In this document: positions 17,412-26,735 of the stretch, piece by piece
Layout of the letters: each line of letters starts with the position of its first letter
How positions within the stretch are numbered: the first letter of the stretch is position 1
NCBI RefSeq assembly: GCF_000758725.1
Contig: NZ_CP009428.1
Span: 3,720,001 to 3,784,000 of the forward strand
DNA from: Paenibacillus odorifer
GTDB taxonomy: Bacteria > Bacillota > Bacilli > Paenibacillales > Paenibacillaceae
Direction of reading: 5' to 3'
Length of the DNA stretch: 64,000 nt
Notes under the pieces: model-generated
The model's database searches: none
The model's input: only the letters and a program-made list of their open reading frames with translations
What the model was told of the DNA's origin: nothing
Program-made: the position numbers and the translations under genes

Positions 17412-18230
17412 TTACTTCGTGCTTTCAGCAAGCTCACTGGCTGCCGCTACATATTCATCAATCTTACCTTCTGATTCTAGACGTTTAAGTGTTGCATTTA
17501 CTTTATCTAGAAGCTCTGTATTGCCTTTTTTAATACCAATTGCGTATCCATCATCTTCTACTTCAGGCTTAGCATCGGTAATTACAAGACCCGCTAAATT
17601 CTTAACAAAAGATTTGGCTACAGGTCCTTCAATAATTGCTGTATCGATACGGTTAGATTGCAATTGCAGAACGATCTCGGAGATTTTACCAAGAGAAGTG
17701 ATCTTTGCGCCTTCAATCTCTTTGGCGATTTCTTCTTGAATAGAGCCTGTCTGTACACCAATTTTGGTGCCCTTCACCGCGTCCATAGTAGCGTATTTAT
17801 CTTTATCTGCTTCGCGCACTACAATAGCTTGCTCTGCTTTGTAATAAATATCTGAGAGTTCAACCGCTTTTTTGCGTTCTTCAGTCGGGCTAAGACCGGA
17901 AATCACCATATCTACACGTCCACTGGACAATTCGTTAAGCAGTGAATCAAAAGGCAGATCCTTAACTTCAAGCTCAGCGCCCATGTCAGCAGCAATTTCC
18001 TTAGCGATGTCGATATCGAAACCTACGATAGTATCTTTTCCGTCCACTACTTTATGGAATTCGTACGGAGGAAAATCTGCACTTGTTCCCATAATCAGCT
18101 TTTTAGTAACTGCACCGGAATTTGCATTACCACTAGCAGCGGTATCATTATCATTTTTATTTTGACCGCAGCCTGAGAGCAGACCTACCGCTAATACCAT
18201 TCCTAAACTAAGTTTACCCCATTTGTTCAT
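17412..18230 (-). CDS. Polar amino-acid ABC transporter, substrate-binding lipoprotein
   Basis: A 272-residue extracellular solute-binding protein of family 3. The signal sequence ends in the lipobox LLSGCGQ, giving a lipid-anchored cysteine, followed by an Asn/Asp/Ser-rich tether. Family marks are ADFPPYEFHKVVDGKDTIVGFDIDIAKEIA, DMVISGLSPTEERKKAVELSD and VGVQTGSIQEE-like text near the hinge. The start at 18230 has GGGGAG ahead. It is the first gene of the operon. The sequence suggests an amino-acid ligand but not which one. Confidence 0.93.
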   Translation of the reverse strand: MNKWGKLSLGMVLAVGLLSGCGQNKNDNDTAASGNANSGAVTKKLIMGTSADFPPYEFHKVVDGKDTIVGFDIDIAKEIAADMGAELEVKDLPFDSLLNELSSGRVDMVISGLSPTEERKKAVELSDIYYKAEQAIVVREADKDKYATMDAVKGTKIGVQTGSIQEEIAKEIEGAKITSLGKISEIVLQLQSNRIDTAIIEGPVAKSFVKNLAGLVITDAKPEVEDDGYAIGIKKGNTELLDKVNATLKRLESEGKIDEYVAAASELAESTK

Positions 18231-18477
18231 TTCTATATCTCCCCTATTCATATGAAAAAATCTAAGTTGACCCAATGACTGACTTATTATAAATCAGAAC
18301 GCATGAATATGCAAAGGCATAATTGTGACAATAACTTCCTTTTAATGGATTTCTATGAGGGTAATTCTATAATACACAACTAAAAAACCGCTTTTATTCA
18401 CGATGAAGCAAGATTTATACATTTTTACTATCCCCTATACTAGCTAAATCATTCGATTGTTCATTCCCTTATGTCAT

Positions 18478-18527
18478 AAAAAAAAGGACTGCTCCCAGAG
18501 TATTTACCATACTCCCGGGTGCAATCC
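18478..18527 (-). terminator. Terminator of the glgBA operon
   Basis: On the minus strand GGATTGCACCCGGGAGTAT pairs with a partner ending in AGTCC (a few wobble pairs), followed by eight T residues. It starts about 30 bp past the glgA stop. Confidence 0.85.
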
Positions 18528-18558
18528 CTTATTAACCCATTACAGAATTTGTTAAACT

Positions 18559-19983
18559 TTATCTTGTTATATCATCATAGATATCCATGTACTGTTGAGC
18601 GGATACATTCCAGCTATAATCTCCCGCGAATGCATTTTTTGTGATCTTTTTCCAATGTTCAGGCTGCTTGTAAAAAGAAAGTGCCCGGCGCAGCGTAAAC
18701 ATCATATCGTGAGCATTATAATTGCTGAACGTAAAGCCATTGCCTTCACCGGTTTCTTCATTATAAGCGTGCACAGTATCATTGAGGCCACCTGTCTCAC
18801 GTACAACGGGTATACTACCATAGCGCAAAGCGAGCAGCTGACTGATGCCACATGGCTCAAACTTGGACGGCATAAGGAAGATATCGCTGGCAGCATATAT
18901 TTTACGTGAGAGTGCATCATTAAATAGGATCTGTGAAGACAGCTTTGTCGGATAACGCCATGCTGCTTCCTTGAACCAACGCTCGTAGGATTCATCACCA
19001 GTTCCAAGCAGCACAAATTGAATATCATCGTGATATAGCAGCTCATCCAGCACTCGGGTAAGCAGATCTAAGCCTTTGGAGTCCACAAGACGCGTGACCA
19101 TAGCTACCATTGGGATATTAGCATCTACTGGTAATCCCAGCTCTTCCTGCAAGGCTACTTTGTTCTCCGTCTTCTTGGTCAAATTAGAACGATAACGGGT
19201 GACAAGGCTGGAATCTGTCGCTGGATTATAACTTTTAGTATCAATGCCATTCACAATCCCACTTAAAACATCTGACCGTGCGTTCAATAAACCATCCAGG
19301 CCGTAACCATAATAAGGTGTGCGAATTTCTTCTGAATAGGTCGGACTAACGGTCGTGACCCGATCACTGAATACAATCCCGCCTTTTAAGAAATTCACAT
19401 TACCATAGTACTCCACACTACCAAAATAACTGCTATCCAGACCTAACAGCTCTCCAAGTACCTCATAAGGAAACACTCCCTGATACAACAGGTTATGTAT
19501 TGTAAATACACTCCGCATTTCACTGTAAAATGGATTGTGACGATAATGCCCCTGTAGGAGCATTGGAATTACGGCCGCGTGCCAATCATGGCAATGCAGA
19601 ACATCAGGCTGGAAATCAATGGCCGGCAGACACTCCAGTACTGCACGATTATAGAACGCAAACCGTTCACCATCGTCCATATAACCATAAATTCCATCAC
19701 GCCCAAAATAATACTCATTGTCGATAAAATAAACGGGGATACCCTCATAGATAATGCGTTCAATTCCACAGTATTGTTTTCGCCAGCCAATTGGGACATA
19801 CACTTCCGTTAAATGCTCCATTTGAGCGGTGAACTTGTCAGGAATCCCACGATATTTAGGCAAAATCACTCGTACATCTACCCCGGCAGCCTTCAGCGCT
19901 TTAGGTAGTGCTCCAATGACATCGGCCAAACCACCCGTTTTGACAAAAGGATGGGCTTCAGCTGCGGCAAATAAAACTTTCAT
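18559..19983 (-). CDS. glgA: Glycogen synthase (ADP-glucose)
   Basis: Extends alpha-1,4-glucan chains using ADP-glucose made by GlgC. At 474 residues it is a complete GT5 glycosyltransferase: the ADP-glucose loop KTGGLADVIGALPKAL near the N-terminus, HCHDWHAAVIPMLL, VNGIDTKSYNP, and the C-terminal nucleotide site PSKFEPCGISQLLALRYGS with VRETGGLNDTV. It lies 47 bp after glgB in the same direction. Confidence 0.97.
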   Translation of the reverse strand: MKVLFAAAEAHPFVKTGGLADVIGALPKALKAAGVDVRVILPKYRGIPDKFTAQMEHLTEVYVPIGWRKQYCGIERIIYEGIPVYFIDNEYYFGRDGIYGYMDDGERFAFYNRAVLECLPAIDFQPDVLHCHDWHAAVIPMLLQGHYRHNPFYSEMRSVFTIHNLLYQGVFPYEVLGELLGLDSSYFGSVEYYGNVNFLKGGIVFSDRVTTVSPTYSEEIRTPYYGYGLDGLLNARSDVLSGIVNGIDTKSYNPATDSSLVTRYRSNLTKKTENKVALQEELGLPVDANIPMVAMVTRLVDSKGLDLLTRVLDELLYHDDIQFVLLGTGDESYERWFKEAAWRYPTKLSSQILFNDALSRKIYAASDIFLMPSKFEPCGISQLLALRYGSIPVVRETGGLNDTVHAYNEETGEGNGFTFSNYNAHDMMFTLRRALSFYKQPEHWKKITKNAFAGDYSWNVSAQQYMDIYDDITR

Positions 19984-20030
19984 GATTATTTCCCCCTTAA
20001 ACTGTACGGATTCTCTATTCGTACTTAGAT

Positions 20031-21968
20031 CTATAACTCTTTTGCCTCTTTATTCTTACCCATTCGTGACGTTTTTTTAAACACCAGGAAGCTAAGGGGC
20101 GGAAGAGTCAGCTCTATGCTGTTCACCTGATTGTGCCATTCCAGCTTAACGCTCTTTTGAGGGACATTGTGCAATCCGGAACCGCCGTACTCTACATTTT
20201 CGGAGCTAAAGAACTCTTCATATGTCCCAGCCCGTGGCACGCCTATACGATAATTGTGCCGTTCTACCGGTTGGAAATTGATGACAATAAGCAGCGTATC
20301 TCCTGGTTTCTTCCCTCGGCGTATATACGAAATCACACTTTGATCATTGTCATCTGCATCAATCCACTGATAACCTTCTTGAGCATGATCCAGCTCCCAC
20401 AGCGCTTTTTCGGAGCGGTACAGTTTATTAAGTGCAGCCGTGTAGGCAAGCATCCGACGATGGCTCTCATAATCCAACAGCAGCCAGTCCAGCTGCTCCT
20501 GATCCTTCCATTCGATAAACTGACCGAACTCTCCACCCATAAACAGAAGCTTTTTACCGGGATGTGAGATCTGATATCCCAGCAGCTGTCTGAGCCCTGC
20601 AAACTTCTGTTCATAAGCACCTGGCATTTTGTCTAACAAAGACTTCTTGCCGTGGACAACCTCGTCATGCGATAGCGGCAATGCGTAATTTTCGGCATAA
20701 GCATAACATATTGGGAACGTAAGTAAATTATGATGATAAGGGCGCCCACCAAAATCATGTTCTATGTAGCCTAGCGTATCATTCATCCAACCCATATTCC
20801 ATTTGTAATTGAAGCCAAGGCCTCCTTCATGCACTGGTGCAGTAACCCCCGGCCAAGCACTGGATTCCTCCGCCATCATCAATGCTTTTGGGAAATAATG
20901 AAAGATAGCCTTGTTCAGATTCTGGATAAATTTGATGGCTTCCAGATTCTCCAATCCACCGTTAACATTCCGCCGATATTGATGATCCCGCTTTTCGAAA
21001 TCTAATCGAAGCATACTGGTAACCGCATCTACACGCATTCCGTCGATATGATAATACTCAAACCAAAACAGCGCATTAGAAATAAGAAAAGAAGAAATCT
21101 CCGGCTTACTGAAATCAAACGAAAGTGTCCCCCAGCCTGGTTTTTCAGCTAACATTGGATCGGCATATTCATAAAGTGGCGCTCCATCAAACATACGTAA
21201 TCCGTGTGCGTCTTTGGCAAAGTGAGCTGGAACCCAATCTAAAATCACACCGATACCTGCCTGATGCAGCTGATCGATCAAATACATCAACTCATGGGGT
21301 TCGCCATAACGGCTGGTTGCCGCAAAATACCCCGTCCCTTGATAACCCCAGGATAGATCGTATGGATGTTCTGCCAGCGGCATAAATTCCACGTGTGTAT
21401 AGTTCAGCTCCACCAAATAAGGAATTAAGAGCTCGCTCATTTCCCGATAGGTGTAGAACTCTCCATCTTCTTTTTGACGCCAGGTACCGAAGTGCATTTC
21501 ATAAATGTTCATTGGTTGTTGATAAGGCGCTTTGCTTTTCCGACGCCATGCTGCATCTCCCCATCGGTAGCCATCCAGTTCTGCTACTACCGAAGCCGTT
21601 GCCGGTCGAACCTCGGCTTTGAAAGCAAAAGGATCCGCTTTTAGGAAACTTGATCCATCTGAGGCAAGAATCCTGTATTTGTAAAAAGTTCCCGGCTGTA
21701 TTCCCGGAAAAAAACGACTCCAAAATCCTGAATCGGGTATCTTATATAACGAGTCCACGCCCTGTGTTCCGTCCCAATCATTATGATCACCAGCTAGTCC
21801 TACATATGTCGCATGAGGAGCCCACACGGTAAAGCGCACACCGGTAACGCCTTCTTCAGCGGCAGTGTGTGCACCCAGCATAGAATAGCTGCGATAATTG
21901 GTGCCCTCATGGAACAGATAGATATCAGCAGCTGACGGAAGGGTCTCGATTTTTGCTTTTTCAGCCAA
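20031..21968 (-). CDS. glgB: 1,4-alpha-glucan branching enzyme
   Basis: Makes alpha-1,6 branches in glycogen. The 645-residue protein has a CBM48 N-terminal domain (VRFTVWAPHATYVGLAGDHNDW), a GH13 barrel with the four conserved regions (ILDWVPAHF, GMRVDAVTSML with the nucleophile aspartate, MMAEESSAW with the general acid, LPLSHDEVVHGK), and a C-terminal beta-sandwich. It starts at TTG 21968 after GGTGGTG. It reads divergently from glgC, and with glgA it forms the branching/elongation half of the pathway. Confidence 0.97.
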   Translation of the reverse strand: MAEKAKIETLPSAADIYLFHEGTNYRSYSMLGAHTAAEEGVTGVRFTVWAPHATYVGLAGDHNDWDGTQGVDSLYKIPDSGFWSRFFPGIQPGTFYKYRILASDGSSFLKADPFAFKAEVRPATASVVAELDGYRWGDAAWRRKSKAPYQQPMNIYEMHFGTWRQKEDGEFYTYREMSELLIPYLVELNYTHVEFMPLAEHPYDLSWGYQGTGYFAATSRYGEPHELMYLIDQLHQAGIGVILDWVPAHFAKDAHGLRMFDGAPLYEYADPMLAEKPGWGTLSFDFSKPEISSFLISNALFWFEYYHIDGMRVDAVTSMLRLDFEKRDHQYRRNVNGGLENLEAIKFIQNLNKAIFHYFPKALMMAEESSAWPGVTAPVHEGGLGFNYKWNMGWMNDTLGYIEHDFGGRPYHHNLLTFPICYAYAENYALPLSHDEVVHGKKSLLDKMPGAYEQKFAGLRQLLGYQISHPGKKLLFMGGEFGQFIEWKDQEQLDWLLLDYESHRRMLAYTAALNKLYRSEKALWELDHAQEGYQWIDADDNDQSVISYIRRGKKPGDTLLIVINFQPVERHNYRIGVPRAGTYEEFFSSENVEYGGSGLHNVPQKSVKLEWHNQVNSIELTLPPLSFLVFKKTSRMGKNKEAKEL

Positions 21969-22125
21969 TTCTACACCACCTTTTTCAATGTGCTTGTACC
22001 TATTACCTTACCCGAATATTACCATTTTGAAAATGTTTTGATGTTAAAAGAAAAGATTTTCTGATAAAGAAATATTAATTGTAATTTTTCTGTTTACAAA
22101 GCAATATATTTCACCTATGTCGTTT

Positions 22126-22135
22126 CAAGCGCTTG
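22126..22135. promoter_or_regulatory. Palindrome in the glgB/glgC divergent promoter region
   Basis: CAAGCGCTTG is a perfect palindrome 50 bp before glgC. It shares the AAGCGCTT core with CcpA cre sites but lacks the flanking bases of the cre consensus. TTTACA (22093-22098) and TATGTC (22116-22121) at 17-bp spacing could be the glgC promoter just upstream. Function is inferred from place only. Confidence 0.3.
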
Positions 22136-22184
22136 TCGTAAGTTTATATTACAAGCATTGACAAAATAATGGGAGGGATAACAA

Positions 22185-23408
22185 ATGAACAACAAAAAAG
22201 ATTGTATCGCCATGTTATTGGCAGGAGGGGAAGGCCGCAGATTGGCTCCCTTGACTTCCAGTATGGCTAAGCCTGCAGTCCCTTTCGGTGGACAGTATAA
22301 AATTATTGATTTCCCGCTAAGTAACTGTGTAAATTCGAACATTGATACAGTAGGTGTTCTGACACAATACGAAGCTGACTCTTTGCATAATCATATCGGT
22401 GAAGGCGAGCCTTGGGGCTTAGTTAGTCAAAAGGATAAAGGTGTCACATTGCTTCCTTCAGGTGTTGAAGGCAGAGACAGTTATACAGGAACTGCTGATG
22501 CGATTTATAAAAACATTGACTTTATTGATAGCCGCAACCCAGAACATGTGCTCATTCTATCCGGTGATCATATTTACCATATGAATTACCGTAAGATGCT
22601 GAATTATCATATTGAAAAAGGAGCAAAAGCAACTATCTCCGTAATGGAGGTTCCTTGGGATGAGGCTAGTCGTTTTGGAGTAATGAACGTAAACGATGAT
22701 CTGAAAATTTCCGAATTTGCGGAAAAACCTAAAGTACCAAAAAGTAATCTTGCTTCAATGGGTATCTACCTGTTCGAGTGGGCTTATCTGAAGGAGCACT
22801 TGTTGCGGGATGCAGCTAATCCTAATTCCAGCCATGACTTTGGTAAAGACGTTATTCCTACCATGCTGGATCAGAATGATGATTTATTCGCTTACCGTTT
22901 CAAGGGTTACTGGAGAGATGTAGGTACAGTCGGCAGTCTCTGGGAAGCACATATGGACCTTCTGCAAAAAGACAATGGCATGAAGTTAGACAAGACTCAT
23001 TGGCCTATGTATAGTCGGGTTCGCCGGACTAAGCTTGCAGTTCATAAACCACGTGTACAGATCCCGTCAACGGACTCTCTCGTGAATGAATCCTGCTCCC
23101 AAGAAGGTAGTCTACAACGTTCTGTAGTCTTTAATGGGGTAGAAATCGGTAAGATGAGCCAGATCAAACAAAGTGTTATTATGCCTGGAGCTCGCATTGG
23201 TCGTGGAGTATTGATTGAGAATGCCATTATTGGTGAAGGGGCAATCATTAAGGATGGCGCAGTCATCAAGGGAAGCATAAATAATATCGTTGTCGTTGGA
23301 CCACATGAGACTGTGGCTGCCAAGCCGGCGGTCCGAAACCAACCTTCCCGTCTGTTTCAGGATGTGTATGAGAAGACAGGACGTTTGCGTGAAGTTCTTC
23401 CTTCATAA
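22185..23408 (+). CDS. glgC: Glucose-1-phosphate adenylyltransferase
   Basis: Makes ADP-glucose, the committed step of glycogen synthesis. It is a 407-residue catalytic GlgC: the pyrophosphorylase loop [27 protein letters not shown], the substrate region [23 protein letters not shown] and [17 protein letters not shown], and a left-handed beta-helix C-terminus with hexapeptide-like repeats ([23 protein letters not shown]). GGGAGG precedes the start. No GlgD-type regulatory subunit is adjacent; glgC stands alone opposite glgBA. Confidence 0.97.
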   Translation: MNNKKDCIAMLLAGGEGRRLAPLTSSMAKPAVPFGGQYKIIDFPLSNCVNSNIDTVGVLTQYEADSLHNHIGEGEPWGLVSQKDKGVTLLPSGVEGRDSYTGTADAIYKNIDFIDSRNPEHVLILSGDHIYHMNYRKMLNYHIEKGAKATISVMEVPWDEASRFGVMNVNDDLKISEFAEKPKVPKSNLASMGIYLFEWAYLKEHLLRDAANPNSSHDFGKDVIPTMLDQNDDLFAYRFKGYWRDVGTVGSLWEAHMDLLQKDNGMKLDKTHWPMYSRVRRTKLAVHKPRVQIPSTDSLVNESCSQEGSLQRSVVFNGVEIGKMSQIKQSVIMPGARIGRGVLIENAIIGEGAIIKDGAVIKGSINNIVVVGPHETVAAKPAVRNQPSRLFQDVYEKTGRLREVLPS

Positions 23409-23440
23409 CAACCATTATATAGAAAAATACTTTATATAAA

Positions 23441-23484
23441 AAGGGGCTGTTGTCCTGGTCGATCATGACCAGAGCAACAGCCTC
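23441..23484. terminator. Bidirectional terminator between glgC and the GNAT gene
   Basis: GGGGCTGTTGTCCTGGTC pairs with GACCAGAGCAACAGCCTC around a six-base loop. T-runs on the minus strand (CCCCTTTTT) suit the convergent operon; the plus side has CTCTTC. It serves both glgC and the double-GNAT gene. Confidence 0.85.
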
Positions 23485-23508
23485 TTCGGTTGTAAAGAAT
23501 TAATGATC

Positions 23509-24567
23509 TTATGAATTACGGCTAGCCGTCCATTCTCTGTCTAATATGCTCATTTCCACACAATCTACATAATGCTCTCCGAATAAAGCGGACTCACGTT
23601 GAACACCCTCCCGCTTAAAGCCAACAGCTTCATAAGCTTTCAGGGCAGCTGTATTGAAATCGAAAGCGCCTAGAGACAGACGATGCAGGTCCAGACCTTC
23701 AAATCCAATTCGAAGCATTTCTTGCATCACCCGTTTACCAATGCCTCTACCTTGAAACTCAGGGTCCACTACTACCCTCCCGATACGTGCAGAACGATTA
23801 ACCCGGTCAATGGCAGAAAAGCTAATATGGCCCACTACCTGCTGCGTAGCTTCCTGAATTGCACAGAAGATAAGGCGATCGGATAAGCCTGGATGATTAG
23901 CATCCGTTAAGTATTTAACAAGCTGCTCATCGTCTAAAGGATAAGTAAGCGAAGGTCCTGCCCACTGCTTCAGATACTCTGGAGAAACACTCCAGCGCTT
24001 TAAGTGTTCAAAATCAGATTCTGATATAAACCTGAGGATCAGACGGTCTGACTCAGCACTCTCCTCAAAATGTTCATATAAGTTCACTAAACGACCATTT
24101 CCCATATCGTTAGTGCCCATGTAGTGAAAACCCATGCTCTGATAATAACGATTGAGCTTAATGTTATGTGCCACAGTGTCAAACCTAAGACTCTTACAGC
24201 CTAGATCTTTGGCTAGCACTACTGCATATTTAAGCATTTGCTGTCCAAGTCCTCGGCCGCGGTGGGAGTCTTTCACAGCCAATCGGTGCAAATAAGCGTA
24301 GGACTCATCATTTTTACTGCCCCAGTACTGTGGATCACTGAATTGCAACGTGAACATGCCAACTACAGCCCCATCGTCAAGGGCTAAATAAACATGTCTG
24401 TCAGCGAAATATCCTGCAATATCGGTCTCATTAAATTGTCCGGGTGTCCATTGGTTAATCCCGTTACGCTCCATCCATCCTGCCGCTTCTTGCAACAGCC
24501 TCAAGATGTCGTTAACCCGATCAGGCTCTCCACGAACTATACGGATCGAATTCTTCGTTATCCCCAT
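23509..24567 (-). CDS. Protein with two fused GNAT acetyltransferase domains
   Basis: At 352 residues it is twice normal GNAT length. Domain 1 (about residues 8-165) has an acetyl-CoA loop, DSHRGRGLGQQML, and the tail VAHNIKLNRYYQSMGF. Domain 2 (about 172-345) is RimJ/RimL-like, with DPEFQGRGIGKRVMQE and NTAALKAYEAVGF. Both loops look intact, so both sites may be active. Only seven bases separate it from the histidine-kinase stop, so it is the last gene of that operon. The target is unknown; acetylation of a protein or amine linked to the upstream sensing system is one possibility. Confidence 0.88.
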   Translation of the reverse strand: MGITKNSIRIVRGEPDRVNDILRLLQEAAGWMERNGINQWTPGQFNETDIAGYFADRHVYLALDDGAVVGMFTLQFSDPQYWGSKNDESYAYLHRLAVKDSHRGRGLGQQMLKYAVVLAKDLGCKSLRFDTVAHNIKLNRYYQSMGFHYMGTNDMGNGRLVNLYEHFEESAESDRLILRFISESDFEHLKRWSVSPEYLKQWAGPSLTYPLDDEQLVKYLTDANHPGLSDRLIFCAIQEATQQVVGHISFSAIDRVNRSARIGRVVVDPEFQGRGIGKRVMQEMLRIGFEGLDLHRLSLGAFDFNTAALKAYEAVGFKREGVQRESALFGEHYVDCVEMSILDREWTASRNS

Positions 24568-24573
24568 CTCAGG

Positions 24574-26040
24574 TCACGTCTCCCAATCATCTAATTCAGG
24601 AAAGGTAGCTGTAATTTGAGTTACCTCATCTGAGTTAACTTCCGGCTGTGGTTCAGTAAGAGGCAAGATGACGGTTACTTCCGTTCCCTTTCCAAGCTCA
24701 CTTGCCATATCAAGTGTCCCATTATGAAGTTCTACAATCTGCTGTGAGATCGCTAACCCCAAGCCTGTTCCTCCATTAAGTGCATCCACTTGAAAGAAAC
24801 GGTCCTTAACTCTGGATATATGCGCTTCACTAATCCCTATCCCGCTATCTCGTACCATAATCGCTGTTTCTGTAGCAGACAGCCTCTTTGCTGACAATTC
24901 AATACTGGAATCTTCATGTGAGAATTTCACTGCATTGTCTACCAAGTTCAAGAATACCTGTTTTAATCGATTGGCATCCCCTTTAACAAAGATCGCGTCT
25001 TCACATTCCAGCAGCAGATGAATTCGTTTCTTTTCCGCTTTAGCCCAAACATTCAGTATCGTCTCTTGTAGCAGTACCTTTACATCTACAACCCCAATCG
25101 ACAGCTTCATTTGGTTCTGCTGCAGCTTAGAAAAGTCGAGAATTTCCTCCACCAGCCCAATCAGACGTTCACTTTCTTTGGAGATGATGCTGACTCCAAG
25201 TTTTGTCTCCTCCGGATCATACCCGCCGGAAACCAAGGTTTCGCTCCAGCCCTTGATACTTGTAAGAGGTGTCCGCAGCTCGTGAGAAATGGACGAGATA
25301 AAATCATCCTTAATCTGATTGCTGCGCACAATTTCCTGAGCCATATAATTCAGCGTTGAAGCCAAATCACCAATCTCAAATTTATAGTCTCCCTTAATCC
25401 GTACGTTGAATCTCCCCTTGGCCATCTGCGCTGAAACTGCCGTAATATTATTCAGCGGCTTCACAATCGAATTGGCCAGTCCGAAGCTAAACCCAACAAC
25501 TACAGCCATAACAGCTGCAGCAATAGCAGTAGACAATAAGGTAAGATTAAGCAAATCATTATTGATTTCTTCTAGTGAAGTAATATACCTTAGGACATAC
25601 TTATCCTGTCCATGAATCTGCAGCATTTTGGAAACCGCCATTACGCTCTCATTCGTGCCTGCCTGACGCCCTACCCAGCGTCCAACGCTGCCGCCAACGG
25701 CTTCTGGTACATCACTGGTCGTAATGGTCCGATCCGGCTGAAAGCCAGTGGAACTAGTGATGATATCCCCATTTAGCGATAAGATTTCCAGCTCCGTCTT
25801 GCTCAATGAGAACCTCTCCAGTACTTCTTGTAGCAGATAGATGCTATTATCGCTTGGTATCATGTTCTTTTGAAAAAACGACTCTGAAACAGAAATGTGA
25901 TTCTTAATCTTGCTGTATACACTGTCATAATAATATGTTCTGATGGCCAGCAGGAAGATAACTTCTACGAGGAGAAGCGCCAAAAAAACTACAAGAATGT
26001 AGTGCAGAACAATCTGTCTGCGCATCCCCTTCTTAATCAT
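24574..26040 (-). CDS. Membrane sensor histidine kinase
   Basis: A 488-residue kinase with a first membrane helix at about residues 8-35, an extracytoplasmic sensor region of about 125 residues, a second helix (TAIAAAVMAVVVGFSFGLA), a HAMP linker (SIVKPLNNITAV), a HisKA dimerisation helix with the phospho-histidine in SSISHELRTPLTSIKGWSE, and an ATPase domain (N box LVDNAVKFS, G1 VRDSGIGI, G2 GGTGLGLAISQQI). The start at 26040 overlaps the regulator's stop as ATGA, a sign of translational coupling. It resembles the ResE/PhoR class. The signal is unknown; the upstream lipoprotein may feed it. Confidence 0.93.
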   Translation of the reverse strand: MIKKGMRRQIVLHYILVVFLALLLVEVIFLLAIRTYYYDSVYSKIKNHISVSESFFQKNMIPSDNSIYLLQEVLERFSLSKTELEILSLNGDIITSSTGFQPDRTITTSDVPEAVGGSVGRWVGRQAGTNESVMAVSKMLQIHGQDKYVLRYITSLEEINNDLLNLTLLSTAIAAAVMAVVVGFSFGLANSIVKPLNNITAVSAQMAKGRFNVRIKGDYKFEIGDLASTLNYMAQEIVRSNQIKDDFISSISHELRTPLTSIKGWSETLVSGGYDPEETKLGVSIISKESERLIGLVEEILDFSKLQQNQMKLSIGVVDVKVLLQETILNVWAKAEKKRIHLLLECEDAIFVKGDANRLKQVFLNLVDNAVKFSHEDSSIELSAKRLSATETAIMVRDSGIGISEAHISRVKDRFFQVDALNGGTGLGLAISQQIVELHNGTLDMASELGKGTEVTVILPLTEPQPEVNSDEVTQITATFPELDDWET

Positions 26041-26735
26041 TGTCCTTGGCCTTTCCATCTATATCCGTGCCCCCATACAGTCTGCAAAAATTCCGGTTCC
26101 GAAGGATTGTTCTCAATCTTCTGGCGTAAGCGCCGGATATTTACATCTACAATTTTGGGATCACCCATATACTCCTTGCCCCACACATGATCCAACAGAA
26201 GATCGCGGCTAAGTGGAGTGTTTTCTTTTTCAAGAAAGAATTGAATCAGAGAGAACTCCGTAGGCGTCAGTTCAATGGCTACATTATCACGTTTGAATTG
26301 TTTGGTAATAAGATCCAAGCTGAAAGGCCCCGAATGAAAAGAAACCTTGGCCGACTGTTCACGATGCACATTTACACGGCGCAGCAAAGATTGAATACGC
26401 GCAATTAGCTCCGTTGGGCTAAATGGCTTACTAACATGATCATCTGCACCTACGGACAAAGCGTAAACTTTATCCTGCTCCTGAACCTTGGCGGTAAGAA
26501 AAATAATTCCCAAGCGTTCATTAGTCTCCCTAATCCGTCTACAAACTTCAAATCCATCAATGCCGGGAACCATAACATCCAATAACGCAATATCAATATC
26601 AGGTATAGTGGTTAATTTATGCAATGCTTCATTTCCGTCAGCAGCCTCCAGCACTTCGAACCCATTACGCTTCAAATTAATGACTATGAAACTGCGAATG
26701 GACTCTTCATCTTCCAATATCAGAACTTTACTCAT
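26037..26735 (-). CDS. OmpR/PhoB-family response regulator
   Basis: A 232-residue two-domain regulator. The receiver has the acidic pair in LILEDEESIR, the phospho-acceptor aspartate in IALLDVMVPGIDGFEV, and the conserved Thr and Lys (IIFLTAKV, SKPFSPTELIARI). The C-terminal winged helix includes ELTPTEFSLIQFFLE and VDVNIRRLRQKIE. It overlaps the upstream lipoprotein gene by 8 bp and the downstream kinase gene by 4 bp, so the three proteins are made together. Confidence 0.95.
   Translation of the reverse strand: MSKVLILEDEESIRSFIVINLKRNGFEVLEAADGNEALHKLTTIPDIDIALLDVMVPGIDGFEVCRRIRETNERLGIIFLTAKVQEQDKVYALSVGADDHVSKPFSPTELIARIQSLLRRVNVHREQSAKVSFHSGPFSLDLITKQFKRDNVAIELTPTEFSLIQFFLEKENTPLSRDLLLDHVWGKEYMGDPKIVDVNIRRLRQKIENNPSEPEFLQTVWGHGYRWKGQGQ

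Noticed and set aside
22120-22140. CcpA cre site before glgC
   Set aside because: Only the AAGCGCTT core fits; four or more flanking consensus bases are wrong, so I kept it as an unnamed palindrome.
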